A stretch of DNA of 64,000 nt. It comes from Sulfurospirillum diekertiae. Its GTDB lineage: Bacteria > Campylobacterota > Campylobacteria > Campylobacterales > Sulfurospirillaceae. Below are positions 28,033-38,007 of this stretch, in pieces. Position numbers and translations under genes: made by a program. Position 1 is the stretch's first letter, and each line of letters opens with the position of its first letter. The DNA is taken from the NCBI RefSeq assembly GCF_002162315.1, contig NZ_CP021416.1, positions 1,748,207-1,812,206 on the forward strand, written 5' to 3'. The notes beneath the pieces were generated by a model. It had not been told where the DNA came from. It ran no database searches and saw nothing but the letters and a program-made list of their open reading frames with translations.

Positions 28033-28696
28033 AGGTTTTTATGTGATGATAGAATTTGTCATCACCGTTCTTATGACCATTGTTTTAATGTATGCTTTCC
28101 GTAACCATACACATCCTATAAGACGTACATGGGGACGATTACAAACCTTTTTAATGGGCTTTAGTATCAAACAAATAGGTGAAGCATCGCCTTTGACCAC
28201 ACTTTTAGTCATGAACCATCAAAGTCTTGTAGATATTGTCGCTCTTGAAACTATTTATCCTAAAAATCTTTGTTGGATTGCTAAAAAAGAGATTGAAGAT
28301 ATTCCACTTTTTGGTCATATTATCCCTGCGCCTCGTATGATTTCCATTGATCGTAGCGATAAGCGCTCTATCATCAAAATGATTAAAGAGGGAAAAGAGC
28401 GTATCAGTGAAGGGCGTGTCCTTGCCATGTTTCCAGAAGGTACACGTGGGTATGGCGATAAACTTCTAAAGTTTCAAAGTGGCGCAAAAGTTTTGGCTGA
28501 AAAGTTAGACCTAATTGTGCAACCTACCATTATTGTGGGAACTCGACATATTCTTGATTCAAAAAATCTTGACGCACATGGTGGAGAAGTTAGAGTCATC
28601 TATCTTGACCCTATCAATCCTAAAGAGGATGAAGCATGGTTTGAGAAAATGTACCATGCTATGGAAGAGAGATTGGCTCTCGAATTAGCTTCTTAA
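28010..28696 (+). CDS. plsC: 1-acyl-sn-glycerol-3-phosphate acyltransferase PlsC
   Basis: PlsC adds the second fatty acid to lysophosphatidic acid to make phosphatidic acid, the precursor of membrane lipids. It has the catalytic NHQSLVD (the HX4D box) and the substrate motif FPEGTRG. A hydrophobic N-terminal segment (VMIEFVITVLMTIVLMYAF) anchors it in the inner membrane. I prefer the GTG at 28010 (228 residues) over earlier or later starts because it retains this anchor with the least overlap. A terminator follows. Confidence 0.93.
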   Translation: MKILAKIRGFYVMIEFVITVLMTIVLMYAFRNHTHPIRRTWGRLQTFLMGFSIKQIGEASPLTTLLVMNHQSLVDIVALETIYPKNLCWIAKKEIEDIPLFGHIIPAPRMISIDRSDKRSIIKMIKEGKERISEGRVLAMFPEGTRGYGDKLLKFQSGAKVLAEKLDLIVQPTIIVGTRHILDSKNLDAHGGEVRVIYLDPINPKEDEAWFEKMYHAMEERLALELAS

Positions 28697-28703
28697 TATT
28701 AAT

Positions 28704-28733
28704 GTTTTAAAGCCACTTTTGTGGCTTTAAAAC
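28704..28733 (+). terminator. Intrinsic terminator after plsC
   Basis: Perfect 13-base arms GTTTTAAAGCCAC / GTGGCTTTAAAAC enclose a TTTT loop, 7 bases after the plsC stop. This one does not contain TTACATGTAA, showing that ordinary terminators also exist here. Confidence 0.8.
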
Positions 28734-28765
28734 TCTTACATTTTTGATAAAATTACGCAATTTTT

Positions 28766-28818
28766 TTTGGATTTATCAAAAAATTTTTTTACATGTAAAG
28801 CTCTTTGATAAATCCAAA
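28766..28818. repeat. 15-bp inverted repeat around a TTACATGTAA, upstream of htpG
   Basis: TTTGGATTTATCAAA (28766-28780) and its exact complement TTTGATAAATCCAAA (28804-28818) are separated by 23 bases holding TTACATGTAA (28789-28798). The right arm ends 25 bases before the htpG ATG, so it would be in the 5' leader or overlap the promoter. It could be an operator, or an RNA hairpin acting on htpG. Confidence 0.55.
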
Positions 28819-28843
28819 TTACACATATCACAAAGGATAAATT

Positions 28844-30715
28844 ATGTCAAAACATCAATTTCAAACCGAAGTCACTCAGCTTTTAGACCTGATGATTCAC
28901 TCACTCTACTCCAACAAAGAGATTTTTTTACGTGAGCTTGTTTCCAACGCTTCTGATGCTCTTGATAAGCTTAATTACCTCGCGCTAACCGATGAAAAAT
29001 ACAAAGCGCTCTCTTATACTCCACGTGTTGATATTGCCATCAATAAAGAAGCTAAAACCTTAACCATCAGCGATAGCGGTATTGGTATGAACAAAGAAGA
29101 GTTGGTGGAAAATCTTGGAACAATTGCAAAAAGTGGCACCAAATCATTCTTGGCAAACCTCAGTGGTGACAAGAAAAAAGATTCGAGTCTGATTGGTCAA
29201 TTTGGTGTTGGCTTTTACTCAGCGTTTATGGTTGCCAATAAAATCGATGTTATCAGTCGCAAAGCAGGTGAAGAAACCGCTTATATGTGGAGCTCAACCG
29301 CAGGAGCGGAGTATGACATTACCGAAGTTACCAAAGAGAGTCACGGAACATCCATTACCCTTTACCTCAAAGACGATGAAGATGAATTTTTAGAGTTTTA
29401 CCGCATTCAAGAGGTCATTAAAAAATACTCAAACCACATTCAATTCCCTATTTTCATGGACAAAGAAGTCAAAGAGTACGACGATGAAGGCAAAGAAAAA
29501 AGCAGTGAGATCAAAAACGAGCAAATCAACAAAGCCAGCGCGCTTTGGACAGTAGCCAAAAGTCAAATTAAACCCGAAGAGTACAAAGATTTTTACAAAC
29601 AAATCTCACACGATAGCACCGATCCACTTTTGTGGAGTCATACCAAAGCGGAAGGAACCTTTGAGTACACGACCCTCTTCTACATTCCTTCAACACCTCC
29701 TATGGACTTGTTTAGAATGGACTATAAACCAGGTGTCAAGCTTTACGTTAAACGTGTGTTTATCACCGATGATGAGAAAGAGTTGCTTCCAACTTACCTT
29801 CGTTTTGTCAAGGGTATCATCGATGCGGAAGACTTACCGCTGAACGTTAGCCGTGAGATTTTACAACAAAATCGAATTTTAGAGACGATCAAAAAAGCTT
29901 CCGTGAAAAAAATCTTGAGTGAACTTAAATCACTCAAAGAAAAAGATGCAGAAAAATACCTTGAATTTTACAAAAACTTCGGGCGTGTCATCAAAGAAGG
30001 CTTGTACAACGACTGGGACAATAAAGAAGCGCTTTTAGAGCTCGTACTGTTCAAATCGTCTAAACGCGATGGACTTGTCAGCCTCAAAGAGTATAAAGAG
30101 AGCATGAAAGAGGATCAAAAAAGCATCTACTACATCACGGGCGAAAATGAGCGCATCCTTCGTAACTCTCCACTGATTGAGCAGTTTAAAGCCAAAGATA
30201 TTGAAGTGTTACTCCTCGATGAAGAAGTCGATGCCATCGTCTTCCCAATGGTCGGAGAGTACGATAAAACACCAATCAAACCGGTCAATAACTCAGACAT
30301 TGACGAAGAGATCAAAGAAGACAAAGAAAAAGTCGAAGAAGACGAGAAAACCTACAAAGAGATTTTGGTGAAAATGAAAGAGATTTTAAAAGACGATGCC
30401 AAAGATGTCAAAATCTCTAGCCGTTTAAGCGACTCTCCATCATGCCTCGTGTACGATAAAAACGACCCAGATTTCCAAATGCAACAGATGCTCAAACAGA
30501 TGGGACAAGACAATCTCCCTACCGTTAAACCTATCTTAGAGATCAACCCTGAGCATGAGATTTTCAAAAAATTAAGTGCAAAATCTGATCTTTTAGAGCT
30601 CAATGACGTTGCTTTCTTACTTCTCGATCAAGCCAAACTGCAAGAAGGTATGAAGATCGAAGATACCGCCGCCTTTGCCAAACGTTTGAATAAATTTATC
30701 GCTAAAGCCCTTTAA
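28844..30715 (+). CDS. htpG: Chaperone HtpG (Hsp90)
   Basis: HtpG is the bacterial Hsp90, an ATP-driven dimeric chaperone. It is 623 residues, normal length. The GHKL ATPase region is evident ([45 protein letters not shown]), then the middle-domain arginine region [12 protein letters not shown] and the C-terminal dimerisation end. The ATG follows AAAGGATAAATT. An unusual inverted repeat lies in its leader and a paired TTACATGTAA terminator follows. Confidence 0.98.
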   Translation: MSKHQFQTEVTQLLDLMIHSLYSNKEIFLRELVSNASDALDKLNYLALTDEKYKALSYTPRVDIAINKEAKTLTISDSGIGMNKEELVENLGTIAKSGTKSFLANLSGDKKKDSSLIGQFGVGFYSAFMVANKIDVISRKAGEETAYMWSSTAGAEYDITEVTKESHGTSITLYLKDDEDEFLEFYRIQEVIKKYSNHIQFPIFMDKEVKEYDDEGKEKSSEIKNEQINKASALWTVAKSQIKPEEYKDFYKQISHDSTDPLLWSHTKAEGTFEYTTLFYIPSTPPMDLFRMDYKPGVKLYVKRVFITDDEKELLPTYLRFVKGIIDAEDLPLNVSREILQQNRILETIKKASVKKILSELKSLKEKDAEKYLEFYKNFGRVIKEGLYNDWDNKEALLELVLFKSSKRDGLVSLKEYKESMKEDQKSIYYITGENERILRNSPLIEQFKAKDIEVLLLDEEVDAIVFPMVGEYDKTPIKPVNNSDIDEEIKEDKEKVEEDEKTYKEILVKMKEILKDDAKDVKISSRLSDSPSCLVYDKNDPDFQMQQMLKQMGQDNLPTVKPILEINPEHEIFKKLSAKSDLLELNDVAFLLLDQAKLQEGMKIEDTAAFAKRLNKFIAKAL

Positions 30716-30722
30716 AACATAC

Positions 30723-30754
30723 TTTACATGTAAGGATTTTTCCTTACATGTAAA
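30723..30754 (+). terminator. htpG terminator built from two TTACATGTAA copies
   Basis: Arms TTTACATGTAAGGA (30723-30736) and TCCTTACATGTAAA (30741-30754) are exact complements around a TTTT loop, 7 bases after the htpG stop. The A-rich right arm gives no strong U tract, so stability depends on the stem. Confidence 0.7.
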
Positions 30755-30956
30755 AGAGAACTGCACTTACCTCTCAAAGCTACATTAAATTTCCATTTTC
30801 ATAGAATATCACTCACGACTTCCAAAGTTTGTAACATGTAGCAGAAACTATAGAAAGTTAAAAAGTTTAGCTCTGCCCCTATATCCTTTATTGATGTTAT
30901 TGTAAGACATAATGTCATATTATATATGTGTTTAAAATATAGAGGATGGGTACAAT

Positions 30957-32444
30957 ATGAGTGAACTATATACTAAATTAGGCTTTGAAAGCAATCCTTT
31001 TGAAACTTTTTCAGCTGAAAATGAAACACAAGTTTTAAATCAGTTTTATATTCCACCTAGACGGTATAATACGATAACAAGGGCTATGCATAATAATGTA
31101 TCAAACTATATATTTGCTAAAAGAGGTAACGGTAAGACGGCATTACTTTATAGTTTAATAAATGATTTGGATGTTAAAAACTCGTTGCATATAGTTATTG
31201 ATGATTTTAGTAAAATTAATATTTCAAAAGATAAAGTTGAATTAAGTTTTTTAAAACTTACTATAAAAAAATTTGTTGAAACATTGATTTTTCGATTAAT
31301 AAATAATAAAAATATACTAGATAAGTGTAATAATGTAGTAAAGAGAAATGAAATTGCAACAATAATTTTTTCTTATTTAGACACTATTTCTAAAGAATCT
31401 TACATCAATGAAGTAGAAAGAATAAAAGGTACATATACAAAAAATAACTTTAAAAAGTTTTTCAATAATTATCTTATAAATGTAGCTAATTCATTAGCAA
31501 GTGCAACATTAGATATGCTATCAACAACTATTTCTAATGCTTTAGGAATGCAATCTTTTTTATCTGATAAGGAACATAAGTATATTAAAAGTTTAAAAAT
31601 AGATAATCTTGAAGATATTTCATCTTACTCTGACATAAAACTTATTTTTGATAAATTAATATCTTTAATAAGAGAACTTGGATTTACAACAATTACAATA
31701 TTTGTTGATAGGGTAGATGAATATTCAGAATTAGAAAATTTTCCAATAAAAATTAGTGAGTTTATCCATCCTATATCTGGGAATACAGTATTAACTAATG
31801 ATACACGTTTTTCTTTTCAATTTTTATTATGGGATAAATTAAAAGAACCAATGGCGAAACTTGGTGTTCGTTTTGATAAAGTAACACAAATAAGTATTGA
31901 TTTAAAAGTAGAAGAGTTAGAAAATATTATGAAAGAAAGGTTAAAATATTATTCTTCAGGAAAAATAACTAATTTAGAATCAATTATTGATATAAAACCT
32001 AGTTTAATTTTTGAATTAGCAGACAGCTCCCCAAGAAATATGTTTAGACTGCTATTCACAGTTTATAATTTACAAGAAGATTCAGCTATTGAGAATATAA
32101 ACAGAATTACAGAAAATGCATTTGAAGATGGTTTTAATGACTATATTTATGAGTATAATTTTTATTATGACTACCCTATGAATAGTAATCAAGAAAAATT
32201 TACTGTTTATGAATTTATAGGCAACTTGTATGCTTTAAAAAAAACATATTTTACAATAAAAGAATATACAGAAGCTTGTCATTTAACACCAGCACAAACC
32301 AAAAAACAAATTGAGAAAATGTTAGAAATGAATGTTATATCAAGATTGATGAGTGAAGGAGAATATAAATATCAAGTGGTTAGTAAATTATTAACATATG
32401 CAATTAATAGAAATAAAAATATCAAAGGTATAAATTCAATATAA
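30957..32444 (+). CDS. AT-rich accessory P-loop NTPase (Sll1717-like)
   Basis: This 495-residue soluble protein has Walker A KRGNGKT (about residues 55-61) and a Walker B-like FVDRVDEY (about 250-257), then an arginine-containing SSPRNMFRLLF sensor-like helix and a C-terminal winged-helix-like region (about 410-480). The wording recalls the P-loop ATPase family named after Sll1717, a STAND/KAP-style group of unknown function. Base composition is visibly more AT-rich than all neighbours and codon choice is A/T-ending throughout, which points to horizontal acquisition. It stands alone between htpG and a conserved gene, with TTACATGTAA copies on both flanks and none inside. A defence role is possible but only inferred. 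The start follows GAGGATGGG. Confidence 0.7.
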   Translation: MSELYTKLGFESNPFETFSAENETQVLNQFYIPPRRYNTITRAMHNNVSNYIFAKRGNGKTALLYSLINDLDVKNSLHIVIDDFSKINISKDKVELSFLKLTIKKFVETLIFRLINNKNILDKCNNVVKRNEIATIIFSYLDTISKESYINEVERIKGTYTKNNFKKFFNNYLINVANSLASATLDMLSTTISNALGMQSFLSDKEHKYIKSLKIDNLEDISSYSDIKLIFDKLISLIRELGFTTITIFVDRVDEYSELENFPIKISEFIHPISGNTVLTNDTRFSFQFLLWDKLKEPMAKLGVRFDKVTQISIDLKVEELENIMKERLKYYSSGKITNLESIIDIKPSLIFELADSSPRNMFRLLFTVYNLQEDSAIENINRITENAFEDGFNDYIYEYNFYYDYPMNSNQEKFTVYEFIGNLYALKKTYFTIKEYTEACHLTPAQTKKQIEKMLEMNVISRLMSEGEYKYQVVSKLLTYAINRNKNIKGINSI

Positions 32445-32517
32445 GCTCATGTATTGATTTACATGTAAAGGGGACAGGCTACTTTAAAATATAGTTTTAC
32501 ATATAAAGGTACATCCC

Positions 32518-34263
32518 TTACATGTAAAGCGTAACTGCCCTTACCGCTTCGGGGTATGCATGAGCATATTTTTGAACCCCAACTCCAAAACTCTCCAACA
32601 TATCTTTGGCTCTTATAAACAACGCTGTATCATCTTCAATTTTTGCGAGTTCAAACAGATTTTTGATCATCGTTGAAAGCGGGCTTTTGTAGCTGTTATC
32701 TTCCAAAACGGCTTTGGCACGAAAGGCTTTATCGGAGAGATACCACGTCTCTTCTTTGTAAAATTTCTGCTCTGCTTCATGGCTGAGTTTCTTTGCCAAT
32801 TCCAAATAATGAATCTCTTTGGTATGTGCATAACCACGCAATAAAGCTTCAATGACAAAAGCATAATCTTCCAGTAATGCTTCCACTTTTAAACTGCCAC
32901 CGAAGATCATTTGATGGTACAAAATGCCGTTTACATGTAAAGATTTTAAAAGTGTATCAAGCACATTTTTTGCTTTCTCAATCTTGCCTGCTTCAAAAAG
33001 TGCAGTCACCATCAAAGCGTTCCAAGCGGTCAAAATTTTGGTGTCGATAAACGGATACGCTACCTTTTGACGCTCTTCTTTTAAAATCGCAATCGCTTCA
33101 TTCAGACGTGCAGGTTTTTCGTTACATGTAAGAACAGGATTGGTAGTTTGGTGTTCAAAATTGCCAAATTTTGTGATACCAAAATAGTCCATCACTGCCT
33201 TGGTTTCCTCTGCACTCAGACTCAGTCCACCGTTTAAAAGTGCTTCTTTGGCCTCTTTAAAACCAAAAACAAAGTATTTGCCCTCTTCTCCTTCTGAGTC
33301 CGCATCGCTAGCGCTCAGATACAATCCCTCTTTTAAAAACCGCTCATCCATTGCTTCGATGGTTGTGTCAACGACCTCTTGAAAGTACGGTTTTTGTGTG
33401 ATTTTAAATACTTTGGCATAGACTTCAATCAACTCAGCATTCGTATAAAGCATCTTTTCAAAATGGGGAATCACCCAAGCCTCATCAACGCTATAACGGT
33501 AAAAGCCACCCTCGATTTGATCGTTGATGCCGCCTCGTGCCATAGCCATAAGCGCATCTTCACTCATATAGAGTGCTTCAAGGTTTTTCGTTCGGGCGTA
33601 AATATCCAAAAGGGCATTCCACGTCGAAGCATGGGGAAACTTAGGAGCACTTCCCACACCTTTGGAGACATCATCATAACTCGCCTTCACTTTGCTCACA
33701 AACGTTTCAATGACCGTGTCAGTATAGATACTCTCTTTTTGCTCAAAACTACGCTCATAGTGCTTAATAGCAGCTTCTATGCTTTGTGCACTCTTTTGAA
33801 CTTCTGCTAAATCGTCGTCAAACTTCCCTTTGATAAAACTCGTAAGCTCACGAAAACCCATACGCCCTTGCCCACTTTGCGGCGGCAGATAGGTTCCTGC
33901 AAAAATGACTTGCTGTGTCGGCGTCATAATAATACTCAGCGGCCAACCACCCGCGCGCTGGGTAAGTAGATAATGCACATCTTGGTAGTATTTATCAAGA
34001 TCTGGCATCTCTTCACGATCGACCTTGATGCTCACATACGCATCATTGAGCACTTTGGCACTCATCTCGTCTTCAAACGTTTCTCGCTCCATCACATGAC
34101 ACCAATGACAGGTGCTGTACCCAATGGAAAGAAAAATCAGTTTATTTTCGGCTTTGGCTTTGGCAAGCGCTTGATCGCTCCATGGCATCCAGTTAACAGG
34201 ATTGTGCGCATGTTGCAACAGATAGGGAGAATCTTCATGGATGAGTTCATTTGTATGCGTCAT
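32518..34263 (-). CDS. DUF255 / thioredoxin-domain protein (YyaL-like)
   Basis: This 581-residue protein has an N-terminal thioredoxin fold carrying [16 protein letters not shown] (about residues 50-65), fused to a six-hairpin glycosidase-like region (N-acylglucosamine 2-epimerase type). The family is widespread, often annotated as spermatogenesis-associated protein 20 or YyaL, and its reaction is not firmly known. It is shorter than many members (650-700). The stop codon itself falls inside a TTACATGTAA (32518), and two more copies encode Leu-His-Val (32931) and Thr-Cys-Asn (33122). The rhodanese gene lies 9 bases upstream on the same strand and is likely co-transcribed. Confidence 0.85.
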   Translation of the reverse strand: MTHTNELIHEDSPYLLQHAHNPVNWMPWSDQALAKAKAENKLIFLSIGYSTCHWCHVMERETFEDEMSAKVLNDAYVSIKVDREEMPDLDKYYQDVHYLLTQRAGGWPLSIIMTPTQQVIFAGTYLPPQSGQGRMGFRELTSFIKGKFDDDLAEVQKSAQSIEAAIKHYERSFEQKESIYTDTVIETFVSKVKASYDDVSKGVGSAPKFPHASTWNALLDIYARTKNLEALYMSEDALMAMARGGINDQIEGGFYRYSVDEAWVIPHFEKMLYTNAELIEVYAKVFKITQKPYFQEVVDTTIEAMDERFLKEGLYLSASDADSEGEEGKYFVFGFKEAKEALLNGGLSLSAEETKAVMDYFGITKFGNFEHQTTNPVLTCNEKPARLNEAIAILKEERQKVAYPFIDTKILTAWNALMVTALFEAGKIEKAKNVLDTLLKSLHVNGILYHQMIFGGSLKVEALLEDYAFVIEALLRGYAHTKEIHYLELAKKLSHEAEQKFYKEETWYLSDKAFRAKAVLEDNSYKSPLSTMIKNLFELAKIEDDTALFIRAKDMLESFGVGVQKYAHAYPEAVRAVTLYM

Positions 34264-34272
34264 AACAGCCTC

Positions 34273-34665
34273 CTAAGGGTTATAAGGCGTAGGAGTATAG
34301 CCTTTTTGAATCAATGATTTCATACCACCTTTAAGATTAACCACTTTGTAACCCTGCTTTGAAAGAAGCTCAGAAACAGCCGCACTTCGACTACCCGTTC
34401 GGCAAATCAGAGCAAACTCTTTATCTTTACTCACATATTGATTAAGCTCTTTCATGAAATTATCTGTGTCATAACGTCCTTGCTCATCAAAAAAAGTGAG
34501 CGGGATGGCATCTTTAACCATTCCAGTCTCTTTCCATTCGGGCATGGTTCGAATATCAATAATTTTAATGCCACTTGTAACAACCTCTTCGCTGACATCG
34601 ACATGGCGTAATTCAGCAAATAAAAACGTGGTAAAAATGGCGATAAGTAGTAGAATTTTAGGCAT
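34273..34665 (-). CDS. Periplasmic single-domain rhodanese
   Basis: This 130-residue exported rhodanese-like sulfurtransferase has a signal peptide (MPKILLLIAIFTTFLFAE). The active-site loop ICRTGSRS (about residues 94-101) has the catalytic Cys and basic residues needed for thiosulfate or polysulfide sulfur handling. Rhodaneses of this form are common in sulfur-reducing Campylobacterota. It precedes the DUF255 gene by 9 bases and its ATG follows GGAGGAG. The natural donor and acceptor are unknown. Confidence 0.85.
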   Translation of the reverse strand: MPKILLLIAIFTTFLFAELRHVDVSEEVVTSGIKIIDIRTMPEWKETGMVKDAIPLTFFDEQGRYDTDNFMKELNQYVSKDKEFALICRTGSRSAAVSELLSKQGYKVVNLKGGMKSLIQKGYTPTPYNP

Positions 34666-34727
34666 AAAAAACTCCTCCCTTTTTAGGAGTTATTTTATCT
34701 CTTTTAATTGAGGAAAGACTTTAAAAC

Positions 34728-36758
34728 TTAATGTACCATTCCCGCTTCAACTAAAAAGGGTGAATGCGTGTAGCTGATCTTTTTGATCTTGTCATATTTG
34801 GCATACGAGAGAATGAGCATATCTTTCGCGCGTGTGGTTGCTACGTAAAAGAGACGACGTTCCTCTTCCAAGCTTCCACCTTTTTGCATCAATTTACGGT
34901 TGGGGAAACGTCCATCCATGAGATCAATGACATAGACTTCTTTAAACTCCAACCCTTTGCTAGCATGAATACTGAGTAAATTGACACCCTCACCTTCACT
35001 CATCTCGTTACTTCCAAGCGTCAGCGCATTTAAAAAACGCTCACTCGAAGCATAACCACTCGCCAAATCTTTGAGTAGATGTCCTTTACGAAAGATACGT
35101 GCACGTGCTTCTGCTTTGAGTTTTTCATCAATAGTGCCATCTTTTTTAATCGTGCGCTTGATAGCTAAAACTTCAGCAATGGCACTAAACACTTCCGAGC
35201 TTAAGACGTGGTTGATAAGGCTTTGCGGTGTTTTAATACGTGTTGCATGTTTCATAAACTTGTAAAACTGATGTAAAAACTTCGCACCATCGGTGGTCAA
35301 CTTTGGGTGTTTTAAAATAGGATTGGAGAGAAAAAGCTCTTCAAAGCCAAAATTGTAAAAACGACTGACACTGCCTAGATCAATGATGTCATCAAAAAGC
35401 CCTAATTGATGGTTTTTAGCTCTTTTTTTAAAAATGTCTTCCACATCGTCTCTTGGGTTGAAAAACCCTTGATAGATATTGCCATTGCCCAGTTTAAAAA
35501 GTCCATCAAAAAGCTCTTTTGAAAGCGAACTTCCTACCCCTCTAGCATATTCAAAACTATGTATAAACGCCATCATATCTTTAGGATTAACTACCACGCC
35601 AACAAGATCGAGCATCGCTTTGACTTCGGCTGAATCAAAAAAGCTGATGCCTCCTTTTCGCTTACAGGCGATGCCTTGCTCACGTAGAGTGGCTTCAATA
35701 CCATCGGCTGTCGAGTTATTGCGAAAGATAACGGCAATGTCAGCAGGCGCATGCATAGAATGCTTAATGAGCGTTGAGATTGCCTGATACTGTGAAAAGA
35801 GTTCATCATAAATTAAAAGTTTTGGTGCTTCAAATGTACCATCACGCGTTACTTCAAGCCTTTTTTCATACAACCTTGGATTTTTTTCAATGACACGATT
35901 CGCTAATGAGAGAATTTTATGGGATGATCGGTAATTTTTATTGAGCGTAAACACATTGGCATTGGGATAGCGCGTGGCAAAAGAGCCGATGATGTCAATA
36001 TTCGCGCCATTAAACGCGTAAATGCTCTGGTCATAATCTCCCACACAAAAAAGAGATTTTGAGTGAAAAGCATCAATCAAAGAACCCTGCAACGTATTGG
36101 TGTCTTGGTACTCATCAATGAGCACTTCATCAAAACTAAGCGTATCGGTCGTTTTGAGCGTATCTCGCATCAAAATCAAAAGATCGTTAAAATCAACGTA
36201 CCCAAATTCACGCTTGAGCGCTTGAAACTCTTCAAATATATCTTCATAAATATCGAAAAAAAGACCATGCTCGCTATCATTTGACTCAAGCCACTCCGTA
36301 AAACTTTGTGTTACCGTACTGTTTTGATAAAGTGAAAAAAGATCATACAAATACGCTGCACTGTACGCCTTTACACTTGAGTCAATATGGTCAAAGCGGC
36401 GTCTATCATGAATACTTTTGAGTAAAATTTTGAGATCTTTGGGCTGTTTTAAAACGATATTACGTCCCAATTTTTTTAAAAGACGGTAACTCACCGCATG
36501 AAACGTGCCTGATTCAATTTGAGAGGTAATCGATTTATCAAAGAAAACGCCCACACGCTCAAGCATTTCAGCAGCAGCTTTATTCGTAAAAGTTAGCAGT
36601 AAAATTTTTGAGGGCTGCGTTCCATGATTGAGAAGATGAGCAATTCTTGCGACAATGGTCGAAGTTTTACCTGTTCCTGCACTGGCAATAATAAGATTAT
36701 ATCCTGAGGGTGCTGTTGCAGCACTTCTTTGTTCAGCATTAAGTCGACTAAGAGGCAT
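34728..36758 (-). CDS. uvrD: UvrD/PcrA/Rep-type DNA helicase
   Basis: This 676-residue superfamily 1A 3'-5' helicase acts in repair and replication-fork clearance. Motifs in order are SAGTGKTSTIVARI (Walker A), TFTNKAAAEMLER, LIDEYQDTN (Walker B), VGDYDQSIYAFNGA, LNKNYRSSHKI, NLLSIHASKGLEFKEV and FYVATTRAKDML. The order and spacing are standard. The exact orthology (UvrD, PcrA or Rep) cannot be settled by eye; Campylobacter relatives are called uvrD. The ATG start has no strong ribosome site. Confidence 0.93.
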   Translation of the reverse strand: MPLSRLNAEQRSAATAPSGYNLIIASAGTGKTSTIVARIAHLLNHGTQPSKILLLTFTNKAAAEMLERVGVFFDKSITSQIESGTFHAVSYRLLKKLGRNIVLKQPKDLKILLKSIHDRRRFDHIDSSVKAYSAAYLYDLFSLYQNSTVTQSFTEWLESNDSEHGLFFDIYEDIFEEFQALKREFGYVDFNDLLILMRDTLKTTDTLSFDEVLIDEYQDTNTLQGSLIDAFHSKSLFCVGDYDQSIYAFNGANIDIIGSFATRYPNANVFTLNKNYRSSHKILSLANRVIEKNPRLYEKRLEVTRDGTFEAPKLLIYDELFSQYQAISTLIKHSMHAPADIAVIFRNNSTADGIEATLREQGIACKRKGGISFFDSAEVKAMLDLVGVVVNPKDMMAFIHSFEYARGVGSSLSKELFDGLFKLGNGNIYQGFFNPRDDVEDIFKKRAKNHQLGLFDDIIDLGSVSRFYNFGFEELFLSNPILKHPKLTTDGAKFLHQFYKFMKHATRIKTPQSLINHVLSSEVFSAIAEVLAIKRTIKKDGTIDEKLKAEARARIFRKGHLLKDLASGYASSERFLNALTLGSNEMSEGEGVNLLSIHASKGLEFKEVYVIDLMDGRFPNRKLMQKGGSLEEERRLFYVATTRAKDMLILSYAKYDKIKKISYTHSPFLVEAGMVH

Positions 36759-36826
36759 TGAGTTCCTAGAGTAAAAAAATTAGAGGAGGGATTTTAGTCC
36801 AAAACACCCTAAAACAAAGTAAAGCC

Positions 36827-37363
36827 TTATAGGTACCAATGACGCTTAACCAACTTACCATCTTTATTTTCGTCGATATAAACCTTTTTTGGATCATCAT
36901 CTGAGAGCCATAATAAGTAGTTCATCTCAGGTGTTGTGATCTCAACACGTTTATCAACAATTTCATAATTACCTTTTGAGAGCTGTTCAAAGACTATTGA
37001 GAGGACATGATTGGTTCGTGGAAGTTTGAGTTCTTTGAGATTAATATTGTCATGCATAAATTGATAAATAAGTTTTTTTTGAAGCACCAATGTTGCAAAG
37101 TAAGAACCACTTTCGCGGTATTCCTTAGTGCTAATAAGGTTTTTGCTGATGTTTCCAAGAGGATTGATTGAATCGATTCTCGAACAGGCATCACCAATGG
37201 CAACAAGGATTTGCTCATTTTTATCATTTTTCAGAATAAAAGCATTGCCTTCATTGCATACTTTATCAAAATTTTTAGCCTCATAATCTCTTAAAAGATC
37301 GTTGTAAGAGTATGCGTAAATGTAACTCCAAAAGACACCCAATAATGCAAAAACGACTCTCAT
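36827..37363 (-). CDS. Exported hypothetical protein, last gene of the ExeA-like ATPase cluster
   Basis: This 178-residue protein has an N-terminal signal segment (MRVVFALLGVFWSYIYAYS) and a helical mature part. Its start overlaps the end of the upstream TPR-type gene by 4 bases, so it belongs to the same transcription unit. A late segment (YLLWLSDDDPKKVYIDENKD) is acidic and could bind calcium, but that is speculative. I do not recognise the family. Confidence 0.6.
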   Translation of the reverse strand: MRVVFALLGVFWSYIYAYSYNDLLRDYEAKNFDKVCNEGNAFILKNDKNEQILVAIGDACSRIDSINPLGNISKNLISTKEYRESGSYFATLVLQKKLIYQFMHDNINLKELKLPRTNHVLSIVFEQLSKGNYEIVDKRVEITTPEMNYLLWLSDDDPKKVYIDENKDGKLVKRHWYL

Positions 37364-38007
37364 TCTTGTCCTTTGTAAAAATTTAAAAGTGCTTGTGCTT
37401 CTTTAGAATTAATATAGCCTAAAAAAAGTTCCAAAGACCTTATGGCTTCTGCTCGATCGCCCAGATAAAATTTTGACTTTGCATACAAAATCCAAGGTAA
37501 ATCAGAGCGTGAATCACATTTGCTTGCCTCTTTGGCCCAAAGAATAACTTCACTATACGATTTGCGTTCAAAATAAAAATGTGCCAAAGCATACGCATTA
37601 GAAAAATTTTGCTCTGCTTGAAATACTTTTAGCAAATGCTGTTCTTCATTTAAAGATCGCTTGGCCTCTTCTAGCTCAGCAGAAGGTAATTTAGTCTTGT
37701 CTTTGTACACATGTGGCGCTAAGAAAAGTATCTCTGCCGAAGCCTCCATTTGTGATATCGGTATAACTTCTACATTTTGTGTTGTCGTCTCATTTATATC
37801 AGAAAGAAGAGGGATAGAAGCATTGGCATCATGAACCGATACATGAGTGTTTTCATTTACCCCTTGGCGCGCATGATTCAACCAATAATAAATACCAAAT
37901 GAACCTAAAAACAAACATGCAAGGAGAGAAACTAAGCGAAGAATACGTGCTTTTTTAAGCCTTGCACAGCGTTTTTCTAGCTCTTCGAAGCGACTACTTG
38001 TCATCAA
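37360..38007 (-). CDS. Single-pass membrane protein with TPR-like repeats
   Basis: This 215-residue bitopic protein has a short cytoplasmic N terminus (FEELEKRCARLKKARI), one membrane segment (about 23-42) and a periplasmic part with TPR-like helices (about 135-205, YALAHFYFERKSYSEVILWA and KSKFYLGDRAEAIRSLELFL). In layout it resembles the protein found next to MshM/CtsP-type ATPases in type II-secretion-like transformation or pilus clusters. That identification is tentative. It overlaps both neighbours, by 4 and 14 bases. Confidence 0.6.
   Translation of the reverse strand: MMTSSRFEELEKRCARLKKARILRLVSLLACLFLGSFGIYYWLNHARQGVNENTHVSVHDANASIPLLSDINETTTQNVEVIPISQMEASAEILFLAPHVYKDKTKLPSAELEEAKRSLNEEQHLLKVFQAEQNFSNAYALAHFYFERKSYSEVILWAKEASKCDSRSDLPWILYAKSKFYLGDRAEAIRSLELFLGYINSKEAQALLNFYKGQE

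Noticed and set aside
30755..30956. Small gene or RNA in the gap before the AT-rich NTPase gene
   Set aside because: I found no supported reading frame or stable fold. Only the palindrome GACATAATGTC and a likely promoter region are visible.
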